A DNA stretch of 64,000 bases, taken from the IMG/VR virus record IMGVR_UViG_3300023184_004198, positions 148,615 through 212,614 of that record. One strand, given 5' to 3'. The position numbers and the translations under genes were made by a program. Shown piece after piece: positions 14,631 to 24,982 of this stretch. Under the pieces are notes generated by a model. It saw only the letters and a program-made list of their open reading frames with translations. It was not told the DNA's origin and searched no databases. The stretch is from a virus. Position 1 is the first letter of the stretch. Each line of letters starts with the position of its first letter.

Positions 14631-16820
14631 ATGGCACAAGAAATTATCAACATCGGAGCAGTGGCCAACGACGGCGCTGGAGATCCTTTACGCACTGCGT
14701 TTACCAAAACCAACAACAACTTCAGTCAGTTGTTTGCAGCAGGTGGCGTGTCAGGTATTTCAAACGGCACTAGTAATATCAACATATTAAACAGTGGTGC
14801 TATATTGATGAGCCCACAAGGCGTGGCCAATGTGATCACTGTCACTGCAACTGGCGCTACTGTTACAGGAACACTGATTGGAAACACCACAATCAGTGCC
14901 GTGGGCAACGTTTTAGCAGGTCAGTTTTTCATTGGCAATGGATCACAACTTACTGGTGTTGTGTCTGTGGCTGCTGCGGCTCTGATTACCGGAAACACAT
15001 TGAGTTCTAACGTTGTAACCAGCAGTTTGACCACAGTGGGCACATTGGGTACGCTCAGTGTCACTGGTAATATTCGCGGTGGCAATATCAATACTCCTGG
15101 TGCAGTAGTTGCATCAGGTGATGTTTCTGGCACAAATGTCAATGCAGGCAGCAATGTTAACGCTTCAGGCAATGTCACTGGTGGAAATGTAATAGTTGTA
15201 GCAGATGTATCAGCAGGTGGTGTTGTCAGTGCTGTGGGCAATGTCAGTGGCGCATATTTCATTGGCAATGGATCACAACTATCAGGTATTTCTGTAAGCT
15301 CTAATGCAGCATTATTGACTTATACCACATTGAGTAGTAATGTTACAGACAGTAGTCTGCGACAACTTGGTACATTGAATTATTTAAATGTTGGAAATGC
15401 ATTAGGTGGCAATGGTGCCATCAACTCCAACAGTATTTCTGCTGGAACAACCATTGTGGCCACCGGCAACATCACTGGTGGTAACATCAACACTGGAGGC
15501 ATAGTCACCGCCACAGGGAATATTAATTCAGGTGCAATTATTTCTGCATTTGGCAACATTGCCACAGCAGCCAATATCTCAGGAGGCAATTTAAATATTG
15601 CTACTCAAATTTTCAGTGCTGGAGACATCAACGCTGTTGGTAATATTACAGGCGGTAATGTCAACACCGGTGGCGAATTGTTTGCTGCTGGCAATGTTTA
15701 TGGCGCCAATATTCAAGGTGGTGCCAATGTATTTGCTACATTGCACACAGGAACCACAGTGTCAATGACTGGTAATATACGTGGTGGTAACCTGATCACA
15801 GCCGGTTTGGCCAATGTAGCAGGACGAGTAGAAGCTGGCAACATTTTAACTTATGGTACAGTTACTGCTATTGGCAACGTCACAGCACCAAACTTCATAG
15901 GCAATGTTGTTGGTAATATCACTGGTACATTGTCTGCACCAGGATCCAATACACAAGTGGTGTTTAACGATTCTGGTACAGCCAATGCCAATGCAAGTTT
16001 AACATTCAACAAGACCACTGGAGCACTCACAGCCAATGGTACTATAACAGGCGGCAATATTAACACAGCAGGCACACTCAGTGTTGGTGGTAGCACCATT
16101 ATTGCTGGCAACTTGACAGTGAGTGGCACAACTGAATATACCAACGTTTCCACTTTGGCCATACAAGATCCTATCATCAGCATAGGTCGTGGTGCCAACA
16201 ATGCTGCGCTGTTGAGCAGTGACGGCAAAGATCGCGGCGAACAATTGTATTATTTTAGTTCTGCTGAGCGATCGGCGTTTATTGGTTATCAAGCCAGCTC
16301 AGGCAAATTGATAGCAGCAGTACAAACTACCATTACCAACGAAGTTGTAACAGTCAACAGTTATGGAACCATTGTGGTTGGCACAGTAGAAGGCACAGCA
16401 CTCAATGTCACCGGCAATGTACAAGGTGGCAATGTGATATCCAATGCTCTGGTGCAAGGTGCAAGCCTCAGCGTTACTGGTAACACCGCCACAGTCACAA
16501 GTGCCAATTATCAAATTGGCTACAGAGACTTGCCGCAGATTACCACATTCAGCACTTTGGTTGCAGATGCCGGTGGCAAACATTACTACGGTTCGGGCAC
16601 TATTACTATCCCTGCCAGTGGTACACTGAATTTTGCTGTGGGCACTGCTATCTTGATTATTGCTAGTAACAGCACTACCATTGCTAATGCCGCTGGTGTC
16701 ACACTGATTCAAGCCGGCACTGGATCCACAGGATCAAGAACTTTGGCACAATACGGTGAGGCCAGCTTGGTCAAAGTGGCCACAGATACCTGGTACATAT
16801 CAGGCGTAGGAATAAGTTAA
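14631..16820 (+). CDS. Long repetitive tail fibre protein (729 aa)
   Basis: It opens with MAQEIINIGAVANDGAGDPL and a TAFTKTNNNFSQLF segment, a fibre N-terminal domain widespread in T4-like aquatic phages. Residues ~100-500 are a chain of short G/N/T-rich repeats (GNITGGNINTGGIVTATGN type) expected to form a triple beta-helix shaft. Residues ~520-729 form a non-repetitive knob (IQDPIISIGRGANNAALLSS; ending VATDTWYISGVGIS). Attachment to host or linkage of shorter fibres is the likely role. Confidence 0.8.
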   Translation: MAQEIINIGAVANDGAGDPLRTAFTKTNNNFSQLFAAGGVSGISNGTSNINILNSGAILMSPQGVANVITVTATGATVTGTLIGNTTISAVGNVLAGQFFIGNGSQLTGVVSVAAAALITGNTLSSNVVTSSLTTVGTLGTLSVTGNIRGGNINTPGAVVASGDVSGTNVNAGSNVNASGNVTGGNVIVVADVSAGGVVSAVGNVSGAYFIGNGSQLSGISVSSNAALLTYTTLSSNVTDSSLRQLGTLNYLNVGNALGGNGAINSNSISAGTTIVATGNITGGNINTGGIVTATGNINSGAIISAFGNIATAANISGGNLNIATQIFSAGDINAVGNITGGNVNTGGELFAAGNVYGANIQGGANVFATLHTGTTVSMTGNIRGGNLITAGLANVAGRVEAGNILTYGTVTAIGNVTAPNFIGNVVGNITGTLSAPGSNTQVVFNDSGTANANASLTFNKTTGALTANGTITGGNINTAGTLSVGGSTIIAGNLTVSGTTEYTNVSTLAIQDPIISIGRGANNAALLSSDGKDRGEQLYYFSSAERSAFIGYQASSGKLIAAVQTTITNEVVTVNSYGTIVVGTVEGTALNVTGNVQGGNVISNALVQGASLSVTGNTATVTSANYQIGYRDLPQITTFSTLVADAGGKHYYGSGTITIPASGTLNFAVGTAILIIASNSTTIANAAGVTLIQAGTGSTGSRTLAQYGEASLVKVATDTWYISGVGIS

Positions 16821-17359
16821 TGACTGGCATAATGACCGCTATCTCAGGATCAGTTGCTGGGAGAGTTTACGCCAGTGGCCTGTATCGAAGAACATATTCT
16901 GGATATTTCGCGGACAATGTAAACTATTTTGATGGTGCCTCACCCACTGCCTCGGCAGTGGACACATCACCTGTTGCTGTGCCAGGAACAATCCCCGCCG
17001 CAACCAGTTATCAATGGCTGGGCTACTGGTTGTCCACAGCAGACACACTGGTTGGTGGCACTAATACATTTTTTGGAATCACCTCAGATGATGCCAGTTA
17101 CATGTGGGTTGGCAATACTGCAATCACAGGATATACCACAGGCAATGCCTTGATCAACAACGGTGGCCTTCATTCACCGGCTAGCATTTATGCTGCATAC
17201 CCAATGACTGCAGGAGTGTATTATCCCATTAGAATACAATATGGCAATAGTGGCAGCGGTGGCGCATTTGAATTTGTTGTGTACAGCAATTCTCTAGGGC
17301 TCTATACCACCACAATGACCAGTAATATCTTTTATAATTTGGTGCTAAATGGCTTCTAA
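16820..17359 (+). CDS. PA14-like virion protein (179 aa)
   Basis: Starts in a TAATG overlap with the fibre gene. After a short N-terminus, RRTYSGYFADNVNYFDGA, then GYWLSTADTLVGGTNTFFGI and TSDDASYMWVGN with PIRIQYGNSG follow the order of a PA14/GLEYA-type beta-barrel (DDASYMW = ligand or Ca-binding DD motif). Such domains bind sugars. Probably a fibre accessory or tip protein binding surface polysaccharide. Confidence 0.65.
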   Translation: MTGIMTAISGSVAGRVYASGLYRRTYSGYFADNVNYFDGASPTASAVDTSPVAVPGTIPAATSYQWLGYWLSTADTLVGGTNTFFGITSDDASYMWVGNTAITGYTTGNALINNGGLHSPASIYAAYPMTAGVYYPIRIQYGNSGSGGAFEFVVYSNSLGLYTTTMTSNIFYNLVLNGF

Positions 17360-17367
17360 CGTCACAA

Positions 17368-17373
17368 TAAATA
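17368..17373 (+). promoter_or_regulatory. Late promoter motif (AATAAATA)
   Basis: AATAAATATG, 21 bp before ATG 17395. Positioned in the short gap after the PA14-like gene. Confidence 0.55.
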
Positions 17374-17394
17374 TGTCAAAGGCTTAATAACAAC

Positions 17395-20300
17395 ATGGCA
17401 CAACCTGTTTGGATCACCCCCGCTGGAAGCCTAGGCATCATACCTGAAGGCATATTTTATCAAAACAGCATGCGGGCCTACGATCCTGATCCTGCACCAG
17501 GCACAGATCTGTATTATCGAGTCATATCAGGTACCTTGCCAGCCGGAATTCAATGCAGTGTCACTGGTTTAATTGCCGGCGTACCTCAGGCTGTGGCCAG
17601 TTTGCAAGGTGTACCACAACCAGTTAATCGCAACGAAACCAGCAAATTTACTCTGCGTGCCTACACTGAAAATGAAGCCACTGGGCAAATTTTGCGCATT
17701 GCGGATCGTACATTTACTCTCACAGTCAGTGGCAATGACATACCTGAATTTACCACGCCTATTGGATCATTCACCGCTAGTAATACTGCACAGTTTGTGG
17801 GTGCAATTTCCGGCACAGAACTCACTGTAAGTTCTATTACATCAGGCACATTGAGCAATGGCATGGTTTTGCGCGGAACCAATATTGTTCCTGGAACAAC
17901 CATTGTTGACACAGGAACAGCCAATGGCGGCACAGGCAAATACACTGTAAATATCAGTCAAACCAATTTAGGTACAACAATCACCGGCTGGATAGGCACC
18001 TATTACGACGGAGACCTTGTTGATCTAACATTTGGGTATACCAGTTTGGATCCCGACGAAACTATCACAGTCAGGCTGGTGTCAGGTGAATTACCATTGG
18101 GGCTGACACTCAGTACTTCAGGGCGTTTGTATGGATACATAGAACCTGCTGCCAATGTAAACAAAACTCCAGGTTACGACGAAACACAAATTGACACAGT
18201 GCCTTATGACTTTGTAGTGTCTGCTATCAACAAAAATTATCAATTCACACTAGAAGTCACTGATGGGAAAAGCAGTAGTCTAAGAACATTTACAATTTAT
18301 GTTTACAACAAAAGTGATCTCACAGCAGACAATTCAATAGTAACAGGGGACAACACATTTGTCACAACTGATCAAATTGTGGATCGAAATCCATTCTTGG
18401 TCAATGCTGAGCCCAGTTATCTTGGTCGTGTGCGTTCTGACAACTATTTTGCCTATCAATTCAGGGCCAATGACTACGACACTGTGGATCTCACATATTC
18501 AATTGAAGTCAATCAAGGTGAGGGTCTTCCACCAGGATTAACACTGGATCCCACAACTGGTTGGTACTACGGATACATTCCAGATCAGGGACTGTTGGAA
18601 GTTACCTACAGTTTCAACATCACGGTAAGTCAAACTGACAATCCCACAATTACCAGTCAGCCATATCCTTTTACCTTGACCATTGTGGGCATTACCGACA
18701 GTGAATGTACTTGGATAACAGATTCAGATCTTGGTGTACTGGAAAATGGTGCCACAAGTTTGCTCAAAGTTGAAGCCATCAATCGTGGCAACAAACCACT
18801 GAGTTACAGATTAAAGAGTGGTGCATTCAATGAGTTACCACAGGGACTGACATTGTTGCCATCGGGAGAAATTGCCGGACGAGCAACATTCAACACGTTT
18901 TCAGTGGACTTGGGATTTACCACATTTGATAAATCACAAAGCAACATCACCGGTATTAGTGAAACCACGTTTGACAGCTCATACACGTTTACTGTAAACG
19001 CTTATGCTGAGGATCCCAGCCAAGATGTTTACAATGTGGCCAGTGTCACTGTGACCAATGGTGGTTCAGGCTACAGCGGCATCAATTTACCTACATTGGA
19101 ATTTTCAGCACCAATTGGTGCTGATGCAGAGCGAGCACAAGGAACGGCAGTGGTTTCAGGAGGTCAAATAGTTGCGGTTAATGTGACCAATCAAGGTGCT
19201 GGTTACTACAGTCAACCCACACTGACAGTGACTCAAGGATTTGGTGGATCAGGTGCTGTGCTTACGCCGGTGATACAACCCTATGGCGCCAGAGATGCTA
19301 TCTCAGTGTTCAAAACTTTCACTATCAGAGTATTCAGAGCTTACAACTATCCATATCAAAACTTGTATGTGGTGGCCATGCCGCCTGTAAATGACCGTGT
19401 ACTGTTGGATCAACTGCTGACTAATCAAGAAATTTTTGTACCTGAATACATTTATCGCCCAGACGATGCCAACTTTGGTGTCAGTACCGCGGTAAAATAC
19501 GAGCATGCATATGGATTAGCACCTGAAACAATCGACACTTACGTGGCTAGTTTGTATCTGAATCATTATTGGAAGAATTTGATCTTAGGATCAATTGAAA
19601 CAGCCCAGGCATTGGATGCCAATGGCAACGTGGTGTATGAAGTTGTTTACAGTAAAATTGTTGATGACCTTGTAAATTCAGCCGGAGAAAGTGTGAGCAA
19701 AATTGTAAATTTGCCATATTCCATAACTGATCCTGCAGATGGCAGCACAGAAATCACACAGGTGTATCCCAACAGTCTTGTGAACATGCGAGATCAAGTT
19801 ATTGACGTTGTGGGACAAATCAGCACAAAACTACCACTGTGGATGACTTCAAAACAAACCAATGGTCGTGTGTTGGGCTTTACCCCTGCTTGGGTGATAT
19901 GTTATGCCAATCCTGGGCGATCAAAACAGATTGCTTATTATATTTCTGAATATTTTGCTCAACAATTAAACAGTGTAGATTTCAAAGTTGATAGGTATGT
20001 GCTAGACCGTACATTGAGCAAAAATTGGAATACCGAAACACAACAATGGACTCCCACAGGAAGTCTTACCACATTTGACTACTATAATACCACTGGATAT
20101 GTTGACATTGGTCTAGTGGAATGTGCTACCAATCTAGCCTATGACGACATCAATTACAGAACCCTGGACGAAATAAATGCCTTGGGCGGCATAGATGGAC
20201 TGACCTGGATCGATGATGGTGGTGTAGCACCATTTGGCACCAAGGTAGTAATCAGAGATGGTACACGAATTATTTTTGTCAAACAAGAAGGATATTTCAA

Positions 20301-21225
20301 TTATAGCACACCAGACGATGCTTGGCAACAATACACTTCTTTGTATGATGAAACTTCATTTGACCCTGTGTTGATAAATGATGCTGTGGGCAGTTTTGAT
20401 AGTGCTTACACCATTCCCGGCGGATATCAAGTGCAATGTTCTGCCACTGTTGCTGCCACAGATCGAATCACTTGTTCAGATACCACAGACATGACTGTGG
20501 GGGACATTATTTGGTTCACTGGTTCAACATTTGGTGGAGTCGTAGGATTTGGCACCAACAATCAAATTTATTGTGTGTATGACAAACCCAATGCCACTCA
20601 ATTCCGTATTGCAGAAATTGATGGCACTTTTCGAGCATCAATTTCAGGAACCACACTTGTTGTGAGCACTGTGCTCACTGGTGTTTTACAAGTTGGTGAC
20701 GTTTTATTAGGAAGCGGAATTGCGGCTGGCACCCAGATCACTGCTTTTGCTAATGGCAGTGGGGGGACAGGAACATACACTGTTAGCATAAGTCAAACTG
20801 TGGCTCTTTCTACTGTGACTGCTACTGCCAGTCCGCCTTTGCAACTGACCACTGCCACAGGAGATATGACCGCTAGTTGGGGCAATTACCGCATGGACAT
20901 TTATAAGATTTCTATACAACCTGCCACAGCAACTGATCCAGCAATTGTTACGTTGAATCCATTACAACAAGTTGCACCCAATGACTTTGTCACAGTCACG
21001 CAAGGTACAACGTACGGTACAGCACAGTTGTACAGACCCACTGCACCAGGATCTGGGCTGAACTTAATAAATTGGCAGTCACTGATCACTGTGATCACTG
21101 TGATTGGCAATGAAACCACATTTGATGAAGCCAGTATGCAGTTCATTGAGCCTGTGGATATGTACGATACTAGCGATGCACTAGATAAATATCTGGTATT
21201 TCCCAAACAGAATATTTTGGTATAA
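17395..21225 (+). CDS. Giant virion protein with putative Ig-like (He_PIG) domains (1276 aa)
   Basis: Repeated motifs such as [60 protein letters not shown] and [18 protein letters not shown] are the classic 'putative Ig' (He_PIG/cadherin-like) signature, in at least four copies (residues ~30-510). A ~60-residue module ([19 protein letters not shown]... [13 protein letters not shown]) at ~140-200 recurs near 1080-1145. The C-terminal half has tyrosine-rich strands. Probably a long fibre or baseplate-associated protein contacting host surface; no catalytic motif seen. Confidence 0.75.
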   Translation: MAQPVWITPAGSLGIIPEGIFYQNSMRAYDPDPAPGTDLYYRVISGTLPAGIQCSVTGLIAGVPQAVASLQGVPQPVNRNETSKFTLRAYTENEATGQILRIADRTFTLTVSGNDIPEFTTPIGSFTASNTAQFVGAISGTELTVSSITSGTLSNGMVLRGTNIVPGTTIVDTGTANGGTGKYTVNISQTNLGTTITGWIGTYYDGDLVDLTFGYTSLDPDETITVRLVSGELPLGLTLSTSGRLYGYIEPAANVNKTPGYDETQIDTVPYDFVVSAINKNYQFTLEVTDGKSSSLRTFTIYVYNKSDLTADNSIVTGDNTFVTTDQIVDRNPFLVNAEPSYLGRVRSDNYFAYQFRANDYDTVDLTYSIEVNQGEGLPPGLTLDPTTGWYYGYIPDQGLLEVTYSFNITVSQTDNPTITSQPYPFTLTIVGITDSECTWITDSDLGVLENGATSLLKVEAINRGNKPLSYRLKSGAFNELPQGLTLLPSGEIAGRATFNTFSVDLGFTTFDKSQSNITGISETTFDSSYTFTVNAYAEDPSQDVYNVASVTVTNGGSGYSGINLPTLEFSAPIGADAERAQGTAVVSGGQIVAVNVTNQGAGYYSQPTLTVTQGFGGSGAVLTPVIQPYGARDAISVFKTFTIRVFRAYNYPYQNLYVVAMPPVNDRVLLDQLLTNQEIFVPEYIYRPDDANFGVSTAVKYEHAYGLAPETIDTYVASLYLNHYWKNLILGSIETAQALDANGNVVYEVVYSKIVDDLVNSAGESVSKIVNLPYSITDPADGSTEITQVYPNSLVNMRDQVIDVVGQISTKLPLWMTSKQTNGRVLGFTPAWVICYANPGRSKQIAYYISEYFAQQLNSVDFKVDRYVLDRTLSKNWNTETQQWTPTGSLTTFDYYNTTGYVDIGLVECATNLAYDDINYRTLDEINALGGIDGLTWIDDGGVAPFGTKVVIRDGTRIIFVKQEGYFNYSTPDDAWQQYTSLYDETSFDPVLINDAVGSFDSAYTIPGGYQVQCSATVAATDRITCSDTTDMTVGDIIWFTGSTFGGVVGFGTNNQIYCVYDKPNATQFRIAEIDGTFRASISGTTLVVSTVLTGVLQVGDVLLGSGIAAGTQITAFANGSGGTGTYTVSISQTVALSTVTATASPPLQLTTATGDMTASWGNYRMDIYKISIQPATATDPAIVTLNPLQQVAPNDFVTVTQGTTYGTAQLYRPTAPGSGLNLINWQSLITVITVIGNETTFDEASMQFIEPVDMYDTSDALDKYLVFPKQNILV
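21186..21191 (+). promoter_or_regulatory. Late promoter motif (GATAAATATC)
   Basis: Lies within the end of the preceding coding region, 46 bp before ATG 21238, and has the same GATAAATATC context as the motif in front of the superoxide dismutase gene. Confidence 0.4.
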
Positions 21226-21237
21226 CAAGGATAACCA

Positions 21238-22740
21238 ATGTCAAGTAATATTAACCCAAACAACATTGACGGCACATACCCCATTGCTGGTCAAGACAAT
21301 AACTCACAAGGTTTTCGTGACAATTTCACGCAGACCAAAGTTAACTTTCAGTATGCAGCCGATGAAATCAATGACTTGCAGGCCAAGGGTATTTTCAAAG
21401 CAGCACTTACTGGTACCACACTTGACAACAACATGAATGATGCGCTGTTGTATGCTGCCTTGATTCAAGATTTTGCCGCGGTAAAAATTGCACCCAGTCC
21501 GATTTCAGGCACATTAACATTGAATTATGCATCAGCACACTATCAAAGTTATACCACTGCCTCAGCAGGCAGTGTAACTCTGGCATTTTCTAACTTTCCA
21601 CCGTCGGGTACATATGGTTACATGAAATTGCAATTTACTGTGACCAATGTGAGTTACACATTGACCTTGCCTGCCGCAGTGAGTTTGGGTATCACAGGTG
21701 TGCAAGGTATTAGTCCTGGCACAGCAGGTATTCCCAATACCATTACATTTGGAACTACTGGTGTATATGAATTTGGTTTTGGCAGTTATGATGGTGGTAG
21801 CACCATAACCGTGTTTGACTTGAATCGTCCGTTGACATCCTTAGGAGGTGGTGCAGTCACTGTAGGTAGCCTAACTGCCAGTAGTTTTGTCAGCGCAACA
21901 GGCAATGTGATTGGTGGCAACATCAACTCAGCAGGTCTAGCATCAATCACTGGCAATGTGATTGGTGGCAACATCAACTCAGCAGGTCTAGCATCAATCA
22001 CTGGCAACATTCAAGGTGGCAATCTTCGCACAGTTGGCTTGGTCAGTGCCACAGGCAATGTCACAGGTGGCAACATTAATGGATTTGTCAGACCCTCCGT
22101 AGGCACTGCAACAGTTCCTGCATTGTCATTTACCACAGGCCTCAATATGACCACTCCTACAGCAGGTGCTGTAGAGTATGACGGTGTTACATTCTATGGT
22201 ACTCCCAATGCCAGCAATCGCGGTGTTTTAAACACATCGCACTTCATGGTCCTGGCCAGCGATTACATTGGCAGCGATACAAGTTCTGCACAAAAAGTTT
22301 TTAACCTAGGCACAGGATCAGCAGGTGCAATCACACTGCCTGCCAGCACCGCTTATTTCATGGAAGCAGTGTACTACATCACACGAGGAGTGGGATCAAA
22401 TTCACACACATTGAGCACACTGTTTGCACTGAGTTCAGCATTGACCGGTATTACATACACTGCCGATACTACTAGTACCACTGGTAATACCCTGGGTGCT
22501 GTGAGTAGAATATATGGTACAGCGGCCACAGCAGTGGCAGTCACTGGTGCCAGTACCAGTACAACTGAAAACATCACTGTGGTAATTCGTGGCATTGTTC
22601 GTACCAATGCATCTACAACCTTTACACCACAAGTGCAATACAGTTCGGCACCAGGTGGCGCTCCCACATTCTTGACCAACAGTTATATTCGATTGACACC
22701 AATCGGTAGCGGTGCTGTGACTTATGTGGGCAACTGGTAA
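21238..22740 (+). CDS. Tail fibre protein (500 aa)
   Basis: ATG 21238 follows AAGGATAACCA. The N-terminus NNIDGTYPIAGQDNNSQGFR...NFTQTKVNF is a fibre domain I recall from T4-like cyano- and pelagiphages. The middle holds G/N repeats (GNVIGGNINSAGLASIT), including an exact 51-bp tandem duplication. The rest (~285-500) is a beta-rich head with T/A/S-rich strands ending IRLTPIGSGAVTYVGNW. It shares repeat type with the 14631 fibre, so the two can recombine. Confidence 0.8.
   Translation: MSSNINPNNIDGTYPIAGQDNNSQGFRDNFTQTKVNFQYAADEINDLQAKGIFKAALTGTTLDNNMNDALLYAALIQDFAAVKIAPSPISGTLTLNYASAHYQSYTTASAGSVTLAFSNFPPSGTYGYMKLQFTVTNVSYTLTLPAAVSLGITGVQGISPGTAGIPNTITFGTTGVYEFGFGSYDGGSTITVFDLNRPLTSLGGGAVTVGSLTASSFVSATGNVIGGNINSAGLASITGNVIGGNINSAGLASITGNIQGGNLRTVGLVSATGNVTGGNINGFVRPSVGTATVPALSFTTGLNMTTPTAGAVEYDGVTFYGTPNASNRGVLNTSHFMVLASDYIGSDTSSAQKVFNLGTGSAGAITLPASTAYFMEAVYYITRGVGSNSHTLSTLFALSSALTGITYTADTTSTTGNTLGAVSRIYGTAATAVAVTGASTSTTENITVVIRGIVRTNASTTFTPQVQYSSAPGGAPTFLTNSYIRLTPIGSGAVTYVGNW
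21901..22002 (+). repeat. Perfect 51-bp tandem duplication in fibre gene
   Basis: Bases 21901-21951 and 21952-22002 are identical and in frame, encoding 17 residues twice (GNVIGGNINSAGLASIT). Identity at every third position means the copy is recent or kept by gene conversion. Confidence 0.9.
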
Positions 22741-22750
22741 TCCAAACGCC

Positions 22751-22780
22751 TTGACTTTCATCAGCGGTCTGCTGTATAAT
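22751..22780 (+). promoter_or_regulatory. Sigma70 promoter abutting the start codon
   Basis: TTGACT (22751-22756), 18-bp spacer, TATAAT (22775-22780). The ATG at 22786 is only 5 nt past the -10, so the transcript would begin at or within the start codon. Confidence 0.65.
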
Positions 22781-22785
22781 ATACT

Positions 22786-23022
22786 ATGGAACATCCGCTG
22801 ATAGGCCCACTTGATGAATTAACGCTGGAAGAACTCGGCGCCAAAGTCAACGAACTGGGTAAAAAATTGGGCATTGCTGCCCGCACTGGAAATGGCCATT
22901 TGTGTAATCAAATACGCATGGCCATGGAAAACTATCAAAACATGTATCAAACCCGGTTGCAAGAGAGTTATAAAAAAGCTCAAGGTGACTCAAACTTCGA
23001 CGACAAAATAAACATCCAATGA
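22786..23022 (+). CDS. Hypothetical helical protein (78 aa)
   Basis: ATG 22786 lies 5 nt beyond a TATAAT box, with no room for a Shine-Dalgarno. The protein is helical (LDELTLEELGAKVNELGKKL; HLCNQIRMAMENYQNMYQTR) and acidic/basic mixed, like a small coiled-coil adaptor. First gene of an operon running to the clamp loader. Confidence 0.6.
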   Translation: MEHPLIGPLDELTLEELGAKVNELGKKLGIAARTGNGHLCNQIRMAMENYQNMYQTRLQESYKKAQGDSNFDDKINIQ

Positions 23023-23621
23023 ACGTTAGACTACAATACGACCTAGATTTCCTGGCAGGAATCTACTACGACGACCGATTGCAATTAAACAGTTACTCAG
23101 TGAGCATGAGTTTGTTGACCAAAACCATGGATGCTGCCAACACTAACATTGCCATGGATCGACTGAAAATGTTCATGCACGGTGAATTGGCCAATACTGT
23201 GTTCGTTAACCAAGCACACAGAGAACGTGCTGAAATGTTGCAGATCATGGGTGTGAATGTGACCACATTGCCCGAAGAACCAGTAGACCAGATTGTGGGC
23301 ATGATGCTATACTACAAGCTCAATGCCATCATGGAAGGACGCATGAGTGTGACCAGATTGGATCTCATGAGTGCATTAGGCGATTCAGTTTGGTATCAAC
23401 ATGACGCTGATGAAGACTCACCAGGTCCATTCAGAGCCGAAGGCTGGTGGCATGAACCCACTGTGCAACATGACACTGTGGCTCAGGGAGATGCTGGAGA
23501 CAACGTGGTCAAAGTCATACCCAATGCCTGGATTGAATACGGCTTGACCTGGCCCGAAAACACACCTGAACCCACTGCCAACACTGTGGTATTTGCCAAT
23601 TTCTCAAAAAATGAAGACTAA
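23019..23621 (+). CDS. Hypothetical protein (200 aa)
   Basis: ATG 23019 overlaps the previous stop. Mostly helical in the first 130 residues (AANTNIAMDRLKMFMHGELA; VDQIVGMMLYYKLNAIMEGR), then an acidic, W-rich stretch (WYQHDADEDSPGPFRAEGWW). It precedes and overlaps the DnaE-like gene, so it may belong to replication. I do not recognise it. Confidence 0.55.
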   Translation: MNVRLQYDLDFLAGIYYDDRLQLNSYSVSMSLLTKTMDAANTNIAMDRLKMFMHGELANTVFVNQAHRERAEMLQIMGVNVTTLPEEPVDQIVGMMLYYKLNAIMEGRMSVTRLDLMSALGDSVWYQHDADEDSPGPFRAEGWWHEPTVQHDTVAQGDAGDNVVKVIPNAWIEYGLTWPENTPEPTANTVVFANFSKNED

Positions 23622-24123
23622 TCAATACGGCGAAATTATATATAACGAAAGTGATCTTGTGAACATGATCATGAGTGGCGCTACTATAGATGGCTTGAAA
23701 GGCATGCTGGTTGAGTCAGGCGTGAATTTAGAAACAGCGTCAGCATATTTAGAGCAGGTGCCGGAACTAATTGAATACTCATTTACAGACATGACTGTGG
23801 AAGAGTTTGATGTAATGAAACAGAACTCCTGGCACATGCCTGAAGAGTACAAACAGTTGGACATTGCCGAATATGTGTTGAGCCTGTGCGACTCAGATGC
23901 TCGACTGCAACGCTGTGGTCAAGAACTGTTGTTGTTTCAAGAACGCAACTTGTTTGATTTGTTGCGTTATCTCAAATATCTTGTGGATACGTTGACAGCC
24001 AACCACATGATTTGGGGAGTAGGACGTGGGTCCAGTGTGGCCAGTTACGTGTTGTACTTGTTGGGTGTGCATAGAATTGACAGTATGTTCTATGATTTAG
24101 ATCCCACAGAGTTCTTGCGTTAA
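23611..24123 (+). CDS. DNA polymerase III alpha (DnaE)-like fragment (170 aa)
   Basis: I chose ATG 23611 (overlap with the gene before). The C-terminal part holds HMIWGVGRGSSVASYVLYLL (132-151) followed by DPTEFLR at the end. It matches the family C polymerase segment GRGSGAGSLVAY...LDPxxxxLxFERFL that holds phosphate-binding residues of the palm. Upstream, RNLFDLLRYLKYLVDTL fits the preceding alpha-subunit helices. The catalytic Asp motifs of the palm, fingers, PHP domain and beta-binding parts are all absent, so it cannot polymerise alone. Inferred: a binding module or decoy. Confidence 0.7.
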   Translation: MKTNQYGEIIYNESDLVNMIMSGATIDGLKGMLVESGVNLETASAYLEQVPELIEYSFTDMTVEEFDVMKQNSWHMPEEYKQLDIAEYVLSLCDSDARLQRCGQELLLFQERNLFDLLRYLKYLVDTLTANHMIWGVGRGSSVASYVLYLLGVHRIDSMFYDLDPTEFLR

Positions 24124-24126
24124 ATA
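24121..24126 (+). promoter_or_regulatory. Late promoter motif overlapping a stop codon
   Basis: TAAATA at 24121-24126 begins with the TAA of the DnaE-like gene, 18 bp before ATG 24145 which has its own AGGAGAAAG site. Confidence 0.45.
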
Positions 24127-24144
24127 GAGTTTTAGGAGAAAGAC

Positions 24145-24372
24145 ATGACCAAAGAAGTATACAAAAGTGCTCGTGGCAAACCTGTGGACATGGGAGCATT
24201 GCGTTTAAAAAATGAAAAAGAACGTGCAGTAGGCAATATGAAAGTGAATGCTCGTGGTGACGCTGTGGATGAAGGCAATCACCCAGTTCAAAGCCGACCA
24301 CAACAGGTGCATAAACAATATCAACAACAGATTCAAGCAAAAACTTCTTCACACAAATGGGATTTAGATTAA
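24145..24372 (+). CDS. Small basic phage protein (75 aa)
   Basis: ATG 24145 follows TTTAGGAGAAAGAC. It contains KSARGKPVDMGALRLKNEKE and VGNMKVNARGD, a pattern I recall from short hypothetical proteins of T4-like aquatic phages. Q-rich and basic, probably little ordered; a virion or DNA-binding role is possible. Ends in a TAATG overlap with the GroES-like gene. Confidence 0.6.
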   Translation: MTKEVYKSARGKPVDMGALRLKNEKERAVGNMKVNARGDAVDEGNHPVQSRPQQVHKQYQQQIQAKTSSHKWDLD

Positions 24373-24749
24373 TGAAAGCAGCATACAGCGCACATAGAGT
24401 TAGCAAGTTACAAGCATTAAATGATTCAGTGTTAGTAGAAGATATGGTATTTGATGAACGCCTTTCAAATGGCGGTATTGTGCTGTTAAACGACAATGGC
24501 AAGAGTTCAGGTATTCGTCCACGCTGGGGGCGAGTGTATGCCATTGGTCCTGAGCAGCAAGATGTGCGGGTAGGTGAGTGGATTTGTGTGGCACACGGAC
24601 GTTGGACACGTGGCCTGGACATTGAAGATGACAAAGGCAAACGTACCATTCGCAAAATTGACCCCAAAGATATCTTGATGTCAGCAGATGAAAAACCATC
24701 AGATGTCACATTCTCTGATGCTATTCACGTTGAACGCAAAGAACGATGA
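24372..24749 (+). CDS. GroES/gp31-like co-chaperonin (125 aa)
   Basis: LNDSVLVEDMVFDERLSNGG corresponds to the N-terminal strand and the start of the mobile loop of GroES (RVLVKR...KSAGGIVL), followed here by IVLLND, GRVYAIGPEQQDVRVGEWIC and a C-terminal extension (~85-125). T4 gp31 is a GroES replacement that lets GroEL fold the major capsid protein gp23; this gene likely does the same. It sits in the replication/chaperone operon, coupled by overlaps both sides. Confidence 0.8.
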   Translation: MKAAYSAHRVSKLQALNDSVLVEDMVFDERLSNGGIVLLNDNGKSSGIRPRWGRVYAIGPEQQDVRVGEWICVAHGRWTRGLDIEDDKGKRTIRKIDPKDILMSADEKPSDVTFSDAIHVERKER

Positions 24750-24979
24750 AAATTGACTGGAACGTTGACCAAGTGATTGGTGAATGTCAAAAAATGTATT
24801 ACGGGGCAACGGATCCATATGTCACAGGTTGGAACAATTGGCCTTGCAAACAAGACTTGTATCGTGTAAAATTTGCTGTGGACGAAATGTTAAAAAACAC
24901 CAGTACGTTCACTGGTGAAGAAAAGTGGTTGTTGGAACAAGAACAACAACAGATGTGGAAAATACTAAAATCAAGGTAA
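24746..24979 (+). CDS. Hypothetical protein (77 aa)
   Basis: ATG 24746 overlaps the preceding stop; 3 bp before the clamp-loader gene. Helical and W/Q-rich (VDEMLKNTSTFTGEEKWLLE). Position next to clamp loader and GroES-like genes suggests a replication-time function. Not recognised. Confidence 0.55.
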   Translation: MKIDWNVDQVIGECQKMYYGATDPYVTGWNNWPCKQDLYRVKFAVDEMLKNTSTFTGEEKWLLEQEQQQMWKILKSR

Positions 24980-24982
24980 AAC

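Noticed and set aside
14631-22002. CRISPR or satellite repeats
   Set aside because: The repeats are coding, in frame, diverged at the DNA level and belong to fibre shafts.
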